DNA of 12,812 nucleotides from Balneolaceae bacterium. Its GTDB lineage: Bacteria; Bacteroidota; Rhodothermia; Balneolales; Balneolaceae. Both the position numbers and the translations under genes were made by a program. Positions 1 to 6,823 of this stretch are shown piece by piece. Below the pieces are notes generated by a model. That model saw only the letters and a list, made by a program, of their open reading frames with translations, did no database searches and was not told where the DNA came from. Numbering within the stretch: position 1 is the stretch's first letter; every line of letters starts with the position of its first letter. Where the stretch lies: assembly GCA_007117235.1 (NCBI GenBank), contig SKGY01000140.1, forward strand, positions 1-12,812, read 5' to 3'.

Positions 1-319
1 CAAGGATCAAGGACCGCTCAAGTTTGTCTGTCTCTATTTGACCGGAAACAGCAAGCAGACTCACGGCAATTGGGAGATCAAACGCGCTTCCCTCCTTTGG
101 CAGGTCAGCCGGAGCTAAATTCACGGTTATTCGTCCTCTTGGGAAATGTGCCCCTGCGTTTTTGAGGGCTGCATCAATCCTGTCTTTGGATTCACTGACG
201 GCTCTGTCGGGCAAACCAACCAAAAAATACTTTGGCACTCCCCCGCTCATATTAACTTCAACTTCGATAAGTCGGGCGTCTACCCCAATGGTTGATGCGC
301 AATAAACTCTTGATAACAT
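1..319 (-). CDS. YifB/ComM-family Mg-chelatase-like AAA+ ATPase, N-terminal part
   Basis: This is the 5' end of a gene that leaves the window on the left; about 106 codons are present from an ATG at 317-319. The translation begins MLSRVYCASTIGVDARLIEV and continues with GGVPKYFLVGLPDRAVSESK, RITVNLAPADLPKEGSAFDL and PIAVSLLAVSGQI. These are the conserved landmarks of the N-terminal ChlI domain of YifB/ComM proteins. Family members are about 500 residues long; the AAA+ Walker motifs lie further on and are not visible here. ComM is a hexameric helicase that aids branch migration of incoming single-stranded DNA during natural transformation in some bacteria. In many phyla the role is not established. 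It is divergent from the DUF4342 gene, with 86 bp between the two starts. The family call is strong; a role in DNA uptake is inference. Confidence 0.93.
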   Translation of the reverse strand, partial: MLSRVYCASTIGVDARLIEVEVNMSGGVPKYFLVGLPDRAVSESKDRIDAALKNAGAHFPRGRITVNLAPADLPKEGSAFDLPIAVSLLAVSGQIETDKLERSLIL

Positions 320-405
320 GGCTCTGAATCTTTTATTTGTTTCTTTTCGTAGTAAGAACCATGAAATCGAATTCCCTTACATCCATCACAAAAAGTGAGA
401 ATATT

Positions 406-768
406 ATGAAAAGAGCAGAAAAACCTATCACAGAAGAAATTCGCGGCACCATCGACGAGATTATTGCTCAGATTAAACGACTAATTAAAGAGGGGAATGC
501 CCGAAGGGTAATCCTGAAAAACAAAGAGGGGAAAATACTTCTGCAGAGTCAGCTTACTTTGGGATTGGCGGGCAGTGCATTTTTTGCCTTTTATGCTCCT
601 ATTTTAACAGCCATCACTACGCTTTTAATGTATGCAAGCGACGTCAGAGTTTTTGTAGAGAAAGAAGTTGAGGGGGAAAAAGACGAATACGAAGTGGATG
701 CAGAGGTTATTGAGATTGAGGATGAAGATGAGCCCTCAGATAAAACCGTAGGTAAGAAAAAGAAGTAA
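406..768 (+). CDS. DUF4342 domain small protein
   Basis: The product has about 120 residues and carries a DUF4342-like pattern. An N-terminal helix (ITEEIRGTIDEIIAQIKRLI) is followed by EGNARRVILKNKEGKILLQS. Next comes a hydrophobic stretch, TLGLAGSAFFAFYAPILTAI, that may enter the membrane, then a short strand DVRVFVEK. The last 30 residues or so are very acidic and end in a lysine run (KKKK). Family function is unknown. I chose the ATG at 406 because the conserved domain begins just after it. In-frame ATGs at 361 and 337 would add 15 or 23 residues of poor quality, and neither has a clear ribosome site. The gene is divergent from the YifB gene and lies 66 bp upstream of the first lipoprotein, with no obvious terminator between them. 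The domain call is by pattern memory. Confidence 0.75.
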   Translation: MKRAEKPITEEIRGTIDEIIAQIKRLIKEGNARRVILKNKEGKILLQSQLTLGLAGSAFFAFYAPILTAITTLLMYASDVRVFVEKEVEGEKDEYEVDAEVIEIEDEDEPSDKTVGKKKK

Positions 769-834
769 ATTAGTCTGTGATTACATTTATGCGTTATTTG
801 ATCATACTTATTTAATCAACAGATTTTCCGCTTT

Positions 835-1626
835 ATGAAGTATTTGGTCTTCATCTTTTCCCTCATCTTTGTTTTAACCGGCTGTGATTTATTTTTTGCT
901 GAAGATGATTCAGAACTTAGATCTCTCCGATTTTCCAGAGGGGAAAGGTTTATTGAACCCTATGAAGCATATGACGCCGGTCTGCCTTTAGTGATTTCTG
1001 CAGGTACTACTGAGCAGACATTTAACAAACCTGTTTTTATACCTGTATATTCAAGTTCAGGACAGTTTACCAAAGTTTATTTAAGAACATTACATGCCAT
1101 ATCGGCTGCGGATTTGGCTGAAATCATCAACGATGAAGAGGGTTCTGCGATAATAACAGTGAAAGAGGCTGATAGAGAACACGCTTTCGATCGTGAGACT
1201 AACCGTTATACCACTTCCCCGGGAACTGTTGAAAAGATCAGAAATTGGATTAATAATATGCAAGGTGTTGAGGTGGTAGATCAAATCATAAATTCGCCCG
1301 TGCTCGTATTACAGATGGACGCTACACCTGAAATAATCGATACAATCAGGAAAAGCAAAAATGTCCAAGTTTTGGAACCAAACTCAAAAATTTGGCTTTT
1401 GGGAACTGGTGCTAAATCAAATACGAAAACACAAGCTTCTGCCTCTCTGCCAAATCAACAGTCTCAAAATTCTATAATAGATTACCCTATAAGTGTTAAA
1501 GCAGTGATCTATACTACAACAGATAAATCTTCAGGTGGTTTTTACGTCCAACCCGGAGATACTATTACTGCACGTTATAGTCATCCAGACGGAAGAGAAT
1601 TTACCGCCACAACAACGATTAAATAA
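835..1626 (+). CDS. Lipoprotein with I9-like (subtilase propeptide-like) domain, copy 1
   Basis: This 263-residue protein starts with a hydrophobic signal ending in lipobox LTGC (Cys17), so it is probably lipid-anchored. Residues 25-100 are of unknown fold. Residues 103-184 (GSAIITVK ... VQVLEPNS) can be aligned by eye with the propeptide of the protease encoded at 1920-3573. Shared positions include G-x-x-I-I-x-x-K, M-x-A-x-P-x-x-I and xxIR, and the terminal E-P. This is the pattern of peptidase-inhibitor I9 domains. A Q/N/S-rich linker follows, then a conserved C-terminal strand-rich segment containing FYVQPGDTITA. It has the same length as the lipoprotein at 3592-4383 and matches it at about 57% of the first 190 residues by hand count. 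Function is unknown; trans-acting protease inhibitor or chaperone is inference. Its stop lies 12 bp from the end of a convergent trxB relic. Confidence 0.85.
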   Translation: MKYLVFIFSLIFVLTGCDLFFAEDDSELRSLRFSRGERFIEPYEAYDAGLPLVISAGTTEQTFNKPVFIPVYSSSGQFTKVYLRTLHAISAADLAEIINDEEGSAIITVKEADREHAFDRETNRYTTSPGTVEKIRNWINNMQGVEVVDQIINSPVLVLQMDATPEIIDTIRKSKNVQVLEPNSKIWLLGTGAKSNTKTQASASLPNQQSQNSIIDYPISVKAVIYTTTDKSSGGFYVQPGDTITARYSHPDGREFTATTTIK

Positions 1627-1638
1627 ATAATGTTGCAG

Positions 1639-1794
1639 TTAATTCCAGTGCTGCTGTGCAATAGCCTCTTCACTTTCATGATCTGAAAGAAACCGCTCAG
1701 CGTCCAAGGCTGCGCGGCAACCGGTTCCGGCGGCGGTAACAGCCTGTCGATAGATCGGAGCCATCGCATCACCGCTGGCAAAAATTCCGGGAAA
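1639..1794 (-). pseudogene. Relic of a thioredoxin reductase (trxB) 3' end
   Basis: Read on the minus strand this stretch encodes 51 residues and a TAA without any internal stop. It starts [19 protein letters not shown] and ends [10 protein letters not shown]. It matches the last 53 or so residues of the intact TrxB at 4469-5452, which end EAIAQSHWK. It lacks everything upstream: the FAD site, the CATC redox centre and the NADPH site. Homology stops abruptly at about 1794, where AT-rich DNA begins. By hand comparison with the intact gene I count about 19 synonymous codon changes, about five replacements and a two-codon length difference. The relic therefore seems to derive from a trxB that diverged while functional, rather than from decay of a recent copy. 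It sits just after lipoprotein copy 1, as intact trxB sits after copy 2. Confidence 0.88.
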
Positions 1795-1826
1795 ATTTAT
1801 TTTTGTACATATTACTTTTTAACTGA

Positions 1827-1863
1827 ATTATTAAGCTTTCACTTAATAGTTTGAACTTAAGTT
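1827..1863. promoter_or_regulatory. Two adjacent dyads in the AT-rich leader of the protease gene
   Basis: The 125 bp between the trxB relic and the protease ATG are AT-rich and carry no gene. They hold an imperfect inverted repeat, ATTATTAAG (1827-1835) against CTTAATAGT (1842-1850), with a six-base loop. Immediately after comes a perfect 10-bp palindrome, AACTTAAGTT (1854-1863). They could be operator sites or a weak RNA hairpin. A TTTG at 1850-1853 with TATTTATT about 19 bases later loosely resembles a Bacteroidota -33/-7 promoter, but the -7 match is poor. The symmetry is seen; function is inferred. Confidence 0.35.
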
Positions 1864-1919
1864 TAAATAGATTATTTATTTAGGGTCGAATACAAGTTAT
1901 TTAAAAAGAACCCTTCGCT

Positions 1920-3573
1920 ATGAAATCTAATCTTCTATATTTACTACTTATCTTTATATGTTCAATTTTTCTGACTTTTGCGTGTCAAGATAGACCTACA
2001 AGCACCCCCCCCCCATTTTCAAAATAATGTTTCAGAATCAGATTGGGCAGAAAGAATTCAAGAGATCAATTCTAAAGCAAACATAAAAACAGGAGTTTTC
2101 ACGCGTTGGAGTACAAGTTGGTGGAACGTCAGCCATCGCACACTAAGTGATTCGATAAACAATGTTAACGGGTATGTAATAATTGGGTTTAAAAATCCAA
2201 ATGACCTCAGCGGCGTTGATGAAAAAGGCAAAATATTAATTGAGGCAGAAAACCTTCATAAAGGCATTGAAGTAATTAAAAATTTAGGTATTAGTCATAT
2301 TAATGAGATTGAGAAAATCCCGGCAATTTCTGCAAAAATGGAAGCAAACCCTCAGCTTATCGAAAAGATAAGAAATCACCCGTTCATCGATTATGTTGAA
2401 CCTGATGGAAATACAAAAAGTTTAAGTTCAGCTTTAATTACTAATTTTGAATATGAACTTCAAAATCAAGACATACCCTGGAATGTAGCACGGATACAGG
2501 CACCTGAGGTATGGAATCGAACAACTGGTATCGGAGTAGATATACATATAATCGATACTGGAGTTACTAATGTTTTGGATTTAAATCCTGTTACACGTTA
2601 TACAAATGATGGTGATCTTGACGATTTTAGAGAAGGTGATGGCCACGGGACATTGATAGCAGGAATTACATCCGCTCTCGATAACAATATCGATCAAGTA
2701 GGTATTGCATTTGATTCTGATTTATGGAGTGGCAGATATCCCGAAGATGTAAACCAAAGAATTTCATTTATTACTGATGCAATTGGGTTTGCACGCTCAA
2801 ATGATACTTTTGTGATTAATCTTAGTTTTGCTATTGGGCAGAATAGCGCTTTAACTGATCAAATAAATGGTGCTTACAATATAGATGGCTTAATTATTGT
2901 TGCAGGATCTGGAGATACTCAAGTTTCGAACAATGTATTATATCCTGCGAGATTAAATTCCGTCATAGCAGTCGCTTCAACAGATTTTAATAATAATCAA
3001 TCAGCATTTTCTCCCACTGGACCGGAAATTGAAATATCAGCGCCAGGAGAAGTAATCGTTTCTACGTCAAGAAATGGTGGATTATCTGGCTTAATACAAG
3101 GTACTTCATTTGCAGTTCCTCATGTGGTAGGTGCCGTCGCTCTTATTAAATCTTACAACCCAACATGGACAAATATTGAAATAAGACAGATTCTAAATGA
3201 ATCTGCTTTACATCTCGGCAATTCAAATATATTTGGCAGCGGTTTGGTTCAGGTTCATGAAGCAATAAGAATTCGGGTAACAATGAGCGGGCCAAACACA
3301 TATTCAAGCGCCGGGAACTATACATGGACTACGTCAGTACAGAAAGATGACGGGCCGGTATCATACAGTTGGCATAAAAAATCAATAGGATATACAAACT
3401 GGCAGTTAGTGGGGAGCAACTCTTCCTTGTCATTAAATCTCGCACCCACAGATGGAAGTTTTCAGCTTAGAGTTACCGTAAATGATGGATTCGACACTAA
3501 TGAAACTATAAAAATGGTAGATTATGTAAATGATGGGGATGATTGCCCTCCATTCGAAATATGTATTGACTGA
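1920..3573 (+). CDS. Subtilisin-like (S8) serine protease lipoprotein, frameshifted at a C10 tract
   Basis: The gene starts at ATG 1920 with a signal sequence ending LTFAC (Cys22), a plausible lipobox. That frame stops at 2025-2027. The rest of the protease reads in the +1 frame after a run of ten C (2005-2014); nine C would give one 550-residue protein. Domains in order are signal/anchor, I9-type propeptide (about codons 2170-2415, GYVIIGFK to YVEPDG), S8 catalytic domain, and an Ig/PKD-like C-terminal domain (about 3280-3530) ending with CPPFEIC. The triad is Asp at 2554-2556 (IIDTG), His at 2644-2646 (GHGT) and Ser at 3106-3108 (GTSFAVPH). The oxyanion-hole Asn appears to be Asp (2914-2916, VAGSGD). 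A TTG at 1978 could start the long frame but would omit the signal. Lipoprotein copy 2 follows after 18 bp, so co-transcription is likely. The gene looks AT-richer than the pnt genes. Confidence 0.88.
2005..2014 (+). repeat. Homopolymer tract of ten C inside the protease gene
   Basis: Ten consecutive C lie eight codons after the lipobox cysteine. They are the exact point where the signal-peptide frame must switch to the protease frame. Such tracts change length readily by slipped-strand mispairing. They also provide CCC-C sites of the kind at which proline tRNA can slip +1. A read error in the assembly is the main alternative. Confidence 0.9.
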
Positions 3574-3591
3574 ATAAAATAGATTTATAAG

Positions 3592-4383
3592 ATGAAACGA
3601 TATATTTACTCTTTAATTATTATTTTTATTTTAACTTCTTGCAGTTTATTTCTGAGCATCGATCCTCCCTATATTCATAGTCTTATGTTTACCAGGCATG
3701 GGAATCACTTAGACCCATATAAAGAATATGATGCTGGTGCGCCGGTCATTTTATCTGCCGGTACATATCCATCTGAATTCAATAAGCCTGCACGAATCAA
3801 TGTCTTTTCAAGTTCCGGAGAGTTCACTTGGGTTTCACTGAATACTCTTCACAAATTACCGGGTATTCAGCTTGCTGCTATCATTGAGGATCATGATGGT
3901 TCGGCCATCATCACAGTAAAAGAATCCGACCGAAAACATGCAATGGATCGTGAAACGTTCCGCTACACAACTTCTCCGCAAACCCTGCAAAAAGTTTGGA
4001 ACTGGATTGATGAAATGGAAGGGGTTGAAGTAGTGAGTCAAATAATAAATTCCCCGGTCTTGGTTCTTCAAATGACCCCTTCAGCAGACATTGTTAACAC
4101 AATTAGGCAAAGTGACAATGTGGAGATCTTGGAACCCAATTCGCGTGCTTTTTTATTGGGAGGGCCACAAGTTGGTTCTTTACACCCTATTTTGGGAAAA
4201 ACCTCTACACAACAGCAATTCTCTCAATCAAGAACTGAAAACCCAATATCTGTAATGGGTGTCATATTCACGAGTACCGATAAAGCCTCCGGGCAATTCT
4301 ACGTTCAACCCGGCGACACTATCACAGCAAAATATGATCATCCCGATGGGAGAGTTCTTACGACCTGGACCACGATTAGGTAG
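3592..4383 (+). CDS. Lipoprotein with I9-like domain, copy 2
   Basis: This 263-residue paralogue of the product of 835-1626 has signal lipobox LTSC (Cys17). It has the same three-part design: an N-terminal region with DPYKEYDAGAP, an I9-like middle from GSAIITVK (103-110) to EILEPNS (178-184), and a C-terminal module with FYVQPGDTITA and HPDGR. The stretch QIINSPVLVLQM is identical in both copies. The linker after residue 190 is the most variable part. It starts 18 bp after the protease stop, so the two are probably one transcript. A lipoprotein made with a protease whose propeptide it resembles suggests an inhibitor, immunity protein or folding helper; that is inference from homology and linkage. 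No catalytic residues of a protease are present. Confidence 0.85.
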   Translation: MKRYIYSLIIIFILTSCSLFLSIDPPYIHSLMFTRHGNHLDPYKEYDAGAPVILSAGTYPSEFNKPARINVFSSSGEFTWVSLNTLHKLPGIQLAAIIEDHDGSAIITVKESDRKHAMDRETFRYTTSPQTLQKVWNWIDEMEGVEVVSQIINSPVLVLQMTPSADIVNTIRQSDNVEILEPNSRAFLLGGPQVGSLHPILGKTSTQQQFSQSRTENPISVMGVIFTSTDKASGQFYVQPGDTITAKYDHPDGRVLTTWTTIR

Positions 4384-4394
4384 AAATTAGAAGG

Positions 4395-4458
4395 ACTCGT
4401 CAGACGACTGAAAATTCAAAGCACCAGCATAATGCTTTCCCAAGGTCTTCAGACGAGT
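4395..4458. terminator. Possible bidirectional terminator between lipoprotein 2 and trxB
   Basis: The 85 bp between these convergent genes hold nested inverted repeats: ACTCGTC (4395-4401) with GACGAGT (4452-4458), and inside them AAAGCA (4418-4423) with TGCTTT (4433-4438). There is no long T run on either strand, so efficiency is uncertain. The position between two convergent stops is the best argument. This structure is absent after lipoprotein copy 1, where the stop and the trxB relic are only 12 bp apart. Confidence 0.35.
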
Positions 4459-4468
4459 ATGTGGTAAA

Positions 4469-5452
4469 TTATTTCCAGTGAGATTGCGCTATGGCCTCTT
4501 TGCTCTCATCTTCAACATCAGAAAGAAATTTCTCCGCATCCAGCGCAGCACGGCACCCGGTTCCGGCAGCAGTTACAGCCTGACGGTAGATCGGGTCCAT
4601 CGCATCTCCGCTGGCAAATATTCCGGGAAGATCTGTTTCGGTGCTTTGTCCTTTGGTTTTGATATAGCCCACATCATCCATCGTGAGTACACCCTTAAAG
4701 AGTTCTGTATTTGGCTTGTGACCAATCGCGATAAACACTCCGGTTACGTCTTCAAGTATGGTTACGTCACCGGTTTTTCTATTCTTTACTTTAACTCCCT
4801 TCACAACCTGGTCGCCAAGCACTTCCTGAAGTTCGGAGTCCCACATAAACTCGATTTTTTCATTTTCGAATGCACGATTCTGCATCGCTTTTGAAGCGCG
4901 AAGTTCATCTCTTCTGTGGATAACAGTCACTTTACTTGCAAACTTTGTGAGGAAAGTAGCCTCTTCCATCGCGGTGTCACCACCACCAACAATAACGACA
5001 TGCTCATTGCGGAAAAATGCACCGTCACAGGTAGCACAGGCACTCACACCCTTACCGCGTAATCGCTGCTCACTTGGCAGGTCAAGCCACATTGCAGAAG
5101 CACCCGTTGCAATGATAATCGCCTTTGCATAAACCGTGGTCTCTTCATCTACAGTGATTTTATAAGGGCGTTTTTCAAAGTCTATGTTTGTTACATAACC
5201 GTACCGACAATCGGCGCCGAATCGAATCGCCTGCTGGCGGAAATCTTCCATCATTTTTGGGCCCATTACCCCTTCAGGGTAGCCGGGAAAATTATCTACA
5301 TCGGTAGTTTGCATCAGCTGTCCGCCGGGCTCGGGACCTTCAAATACAATCGGGTTTAAATCAGCACGTGCTGCGTATAGTGCAGCAGTGAATCCGGCAG
5401 GTCCACTGCCAATAATTACAACATCAAACGTTTTTCCTTCAATATCTTTCAT
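4469..5452 (-). CDS. trxB: Thioredoxin reductase
   Basis: This NADPH-dependent flavoenzyme reduces thioredoxin in the cytoplasm. From the ATG at 5450-5452 it has 327 residues, normal for the low-molecular-weight family. Visible landmarks are the FAD-binding GSGPAG (15-20), PGGQLMQTTDVDNFPGYPEG, the redox-active CATC (139-142), the NADPH-binding GGGDTA (156-161) with HRRDELRAS (179-187), and the second FAD contact [15 protein letters not shown] at 5456-5458 could add two residues (MK), but the ATG is more natural. No Shine-Dalgarno sequence is visible. It is divergent from pntAA across 187 bp and convergent with lipoprotein copy 2. A second, diverged copy of its last 51 or so codons lies at 1639-1794, so this region has been duplicated or replaced. 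All active-site residues are present and the gene should be functional. Confidence 0.97.
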   Translation of the reverse strand: MKDIEGKTFDVVIIGSGPAGFTAALYAARADLNPIVFEGPEPGGQLMQTTDVDNFPGYPEGVMGPKMMEDFRQQAIRFGADCRYGYVTNIDFEKRPYKITVDEETTVYAKAIIIATGASAMWLDLPSEQRLRGKGVSACATCDGAFFRNEHVVIVGGGDTAMEEATFLTKFASKVTVIHRRDELRASKAMQNRAFENEKIEFMWDSELQEVLGDQVVKGVKVKNRKTGDVTILEDVTGVFIAIGHKPNTELFKGVLTMDDVGYIKTKGQSTETDLPGIFASGDAMDPIYRQAVTAAGTGCRAALDAEKFLSDVEDESKEAIAQSHWK

Positions 5453-5627
5453 TTTCAAATAGTTTTTTTCTGTTTTACTAAAAGTACAAAAAAATATCTC
5501 GTTTATTGGTTGTTCTTCTTTATCAATGTGATAGACAAAACACTTATTTGTGATGTGGAAACGCTTTCTTGATCAGTTCAGTTGGAATTCACAGAAAAAT
5601 CGATAATTTATTGCGAATCAACGTTAT

Positions 5628-5632
5628 GGAGG
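5628..5632 (+). promoter_or_regulatory. Ribosome binding site fixing a TTG start of pntAA
   Basis: GGAGG lies seven bases before the TTG at 5640-5642. No ATG in the pntAA frame lies nearby, and the encoded MIAGICKELQENEKRVALTP is the usual family N-terminus. Together these fix TTG as the start. The site also lies inside a five-codon reading frame (ATG 5626, TGA 5641-5643) whose stop overlaps the TTG, possibly by chance. Confidence 0.75.
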
Positions 5633-5639
5633 AACTGTT

Positions 5640-6767
5640 TTGATTGCAGGCATTTGCAAAGAATTACAAGAAAATGAAAAGCGCGTAGCTCTTACACCGG
5701 AAGGGGTTGAGAAACTTATTTCACTCGGTATAAATGTACAGATTGAACAAGGTGCAGGTCTTGCGTCAAGTTATACAGACGAAAATTATACCACATCCGG
5801 AGCATCGATTGTTGCATCCAGAGATCAAATTCTTAGCAGCTCTGATCTTTTGATCGCCGTAAATGCCCCCGATAATGAAACCATCAAAAAAATGAAGTCG
5901 GGATCGGTTTTGATCTCATTCATCTGGCCGCTTCAAAATGGTGATTATATTGAGCTGTTAAAAAGTCAGAATATTACCGGTATGGCGATGGATACTATCC
6001 CCAGAATCAGCCGGGCGCAGTCGATGGACGCACTATCTTCAATGAGCAATATTGCCGGATATAAAGCGGCTCTGATGGGAGCCAATCAGCTCGATCGTTA
6101 TCTGCCCATGATGATGACGGCTGCCGGTACAATTCCACCCGCAAAAGTTTTAGTACTTGGCGCCGGTGTTGCCGGATTGCAGGCCATCGCAACCGCCAAA
6201 CGGCTCGGAGCTGTTGTTGAGGCGTTTGACGTACGACCCATTGTAAAAGAACAGGTTGAAAGTCTGGGAGCCAAGTTTGTTGAAGTGCCATTAGAAGAGG
6301 AGGCTGAAACAACGGGCGGTTATGCAAAAGAGCTTAGCGACCGAAACAAGGATAAACAGCGTGAGGTGATTCACGAGCACGTCAAGAAATCTGATATAGT
6401 TATTACGACAGCGCTGATTCCGGGCAGACCGGCCCCGCTACTTGTAACCAGGGCAATGGTTGAGGATATGAGTCCCGGCTCTGTAGTGGTTGATATTGCC
6501 GCTGAACAGGGAGGTAATTGTGAAGTAACCAAGCCGGGCGAAACAAGTTTTCATGATGGAGTGGCAATTGTTGCCCCGCTCAACATTCCAAGCACGCTGG
6601 CTTTTCATGCCAGTAAGCTCTACTCAAAGAATATTATGTCGCTGCTTAGCCTTCTCATCGAAGAGGGTAAACCAAATTTTAACTTTGAAGACGAAATCAT
6701 CGCCAATGCAACTGTAACGCATAAAGGTGACGTAATTTCACCCTTTGTGAAGGAGAATATGAAGTGA
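5640..6767 (+). CDS. pntAA: Proton-translocating NAD(P)+ transhydrogenase subunit alpha part 1 (NAD(H)-binding domain I)
   Basis: The 375-residue product is the soluble NAD(H)-binding component (dI) of the three-subunit transhydrogenase known from Rhodospirillum rubrum. The complex couples hydride transfer from NADH to NADP+ to inward proton flow across the inner membrane. It begins IAGICKELQENEKRVALTPE, typical of the alanine dehydrogenase/PNT N-terminal fold. It carries the mobile-loop and dimer motif PRISRAQSMDALSSMSNIAG (121-140) and the Rossmann glycine motif VLVLGAGVAGLQA (170-182). It ends near FVKENMK, with no membrane segment, as expected for a split alpha subunit. The TTG start is supported by GGAGG at 5628-5632. 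It is followed after 56 bp by pntAB and then overlapping pntB, an operon. NADPH made here would feed TrxB encoded next door, though that is a general connection. Confidence 0.97.
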   Translation: MIAGICKELQENEKRVALTPEGVEKLISLGINVQIEQGAGLASSYTDENYTTSGASIVASRDQILSSSDLLIAVNAPDNETIKKMKSGSVLISFIWPLQNGDYIELLKSQNITGMAMDTIPRISRAQSMDALSSMSNIAGYKAALMGANQLDRYLPMMMTAAGTIPPAKVLVLGAGVAGLQAIATAKRLGAVVEAFDVRPIVKEQVESLGAKFVEVPLEEEAETTGGYAKELSDRNKDKQREVIHEHVKKSDIVITTALIPGRPAPLLVTRAMVEDMSPGSVVVDIAAEQGGNCEVTKPGETSFHDGVAIVAPLNIPSTLAFHASKLYSKNIMSLLSLLIEEGKPNFNFEDEIIANATVTHKGDVISPFVKENMK

Positions 6768-6768
6768 C

Positions 6769-6796
6769 ACTTGAAGATCCTCTGGACGTTTCAAGT
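6769..6796 (+). promoter_or_regulatory. Hairpin between pntAA and pntAB
   Basis: The arms ACTTGAA (6769-6775) and TTCAAGT (6790-6796) are perfectly complementary, with a short inner TCC/GGA pairing. The structure starts one base after the pntAA stop. It could stabilise the upstream message, act as a weak attenuator or be neutral. A tandem AAGACTC repeat follows before the pntAB ATG. Confidence 0.35.
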
Positions 6797-6823
6797 TTAT
6801 AAACCAAGACTCAAGACTCATTT

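Noticed and set aside
1581..1781. 66-codon minus-strand open frame across the end of lipoprotein 1
   Set aside because: It is out of frame with the trxB relic that explains this stretch, and it runs antisense into lipoprotein 1.
1978..1980. TTG as the true start of the protease
   Set aside because: It would discard a complete signal peptide and lipobox that begin at ATG 1920 and connect to it across the C tract.
5456..5458. TTG start for trxB
   Set aside because: It adds only two residues before an ATG that gives the standard N-terminus; no ribosome site supports it.
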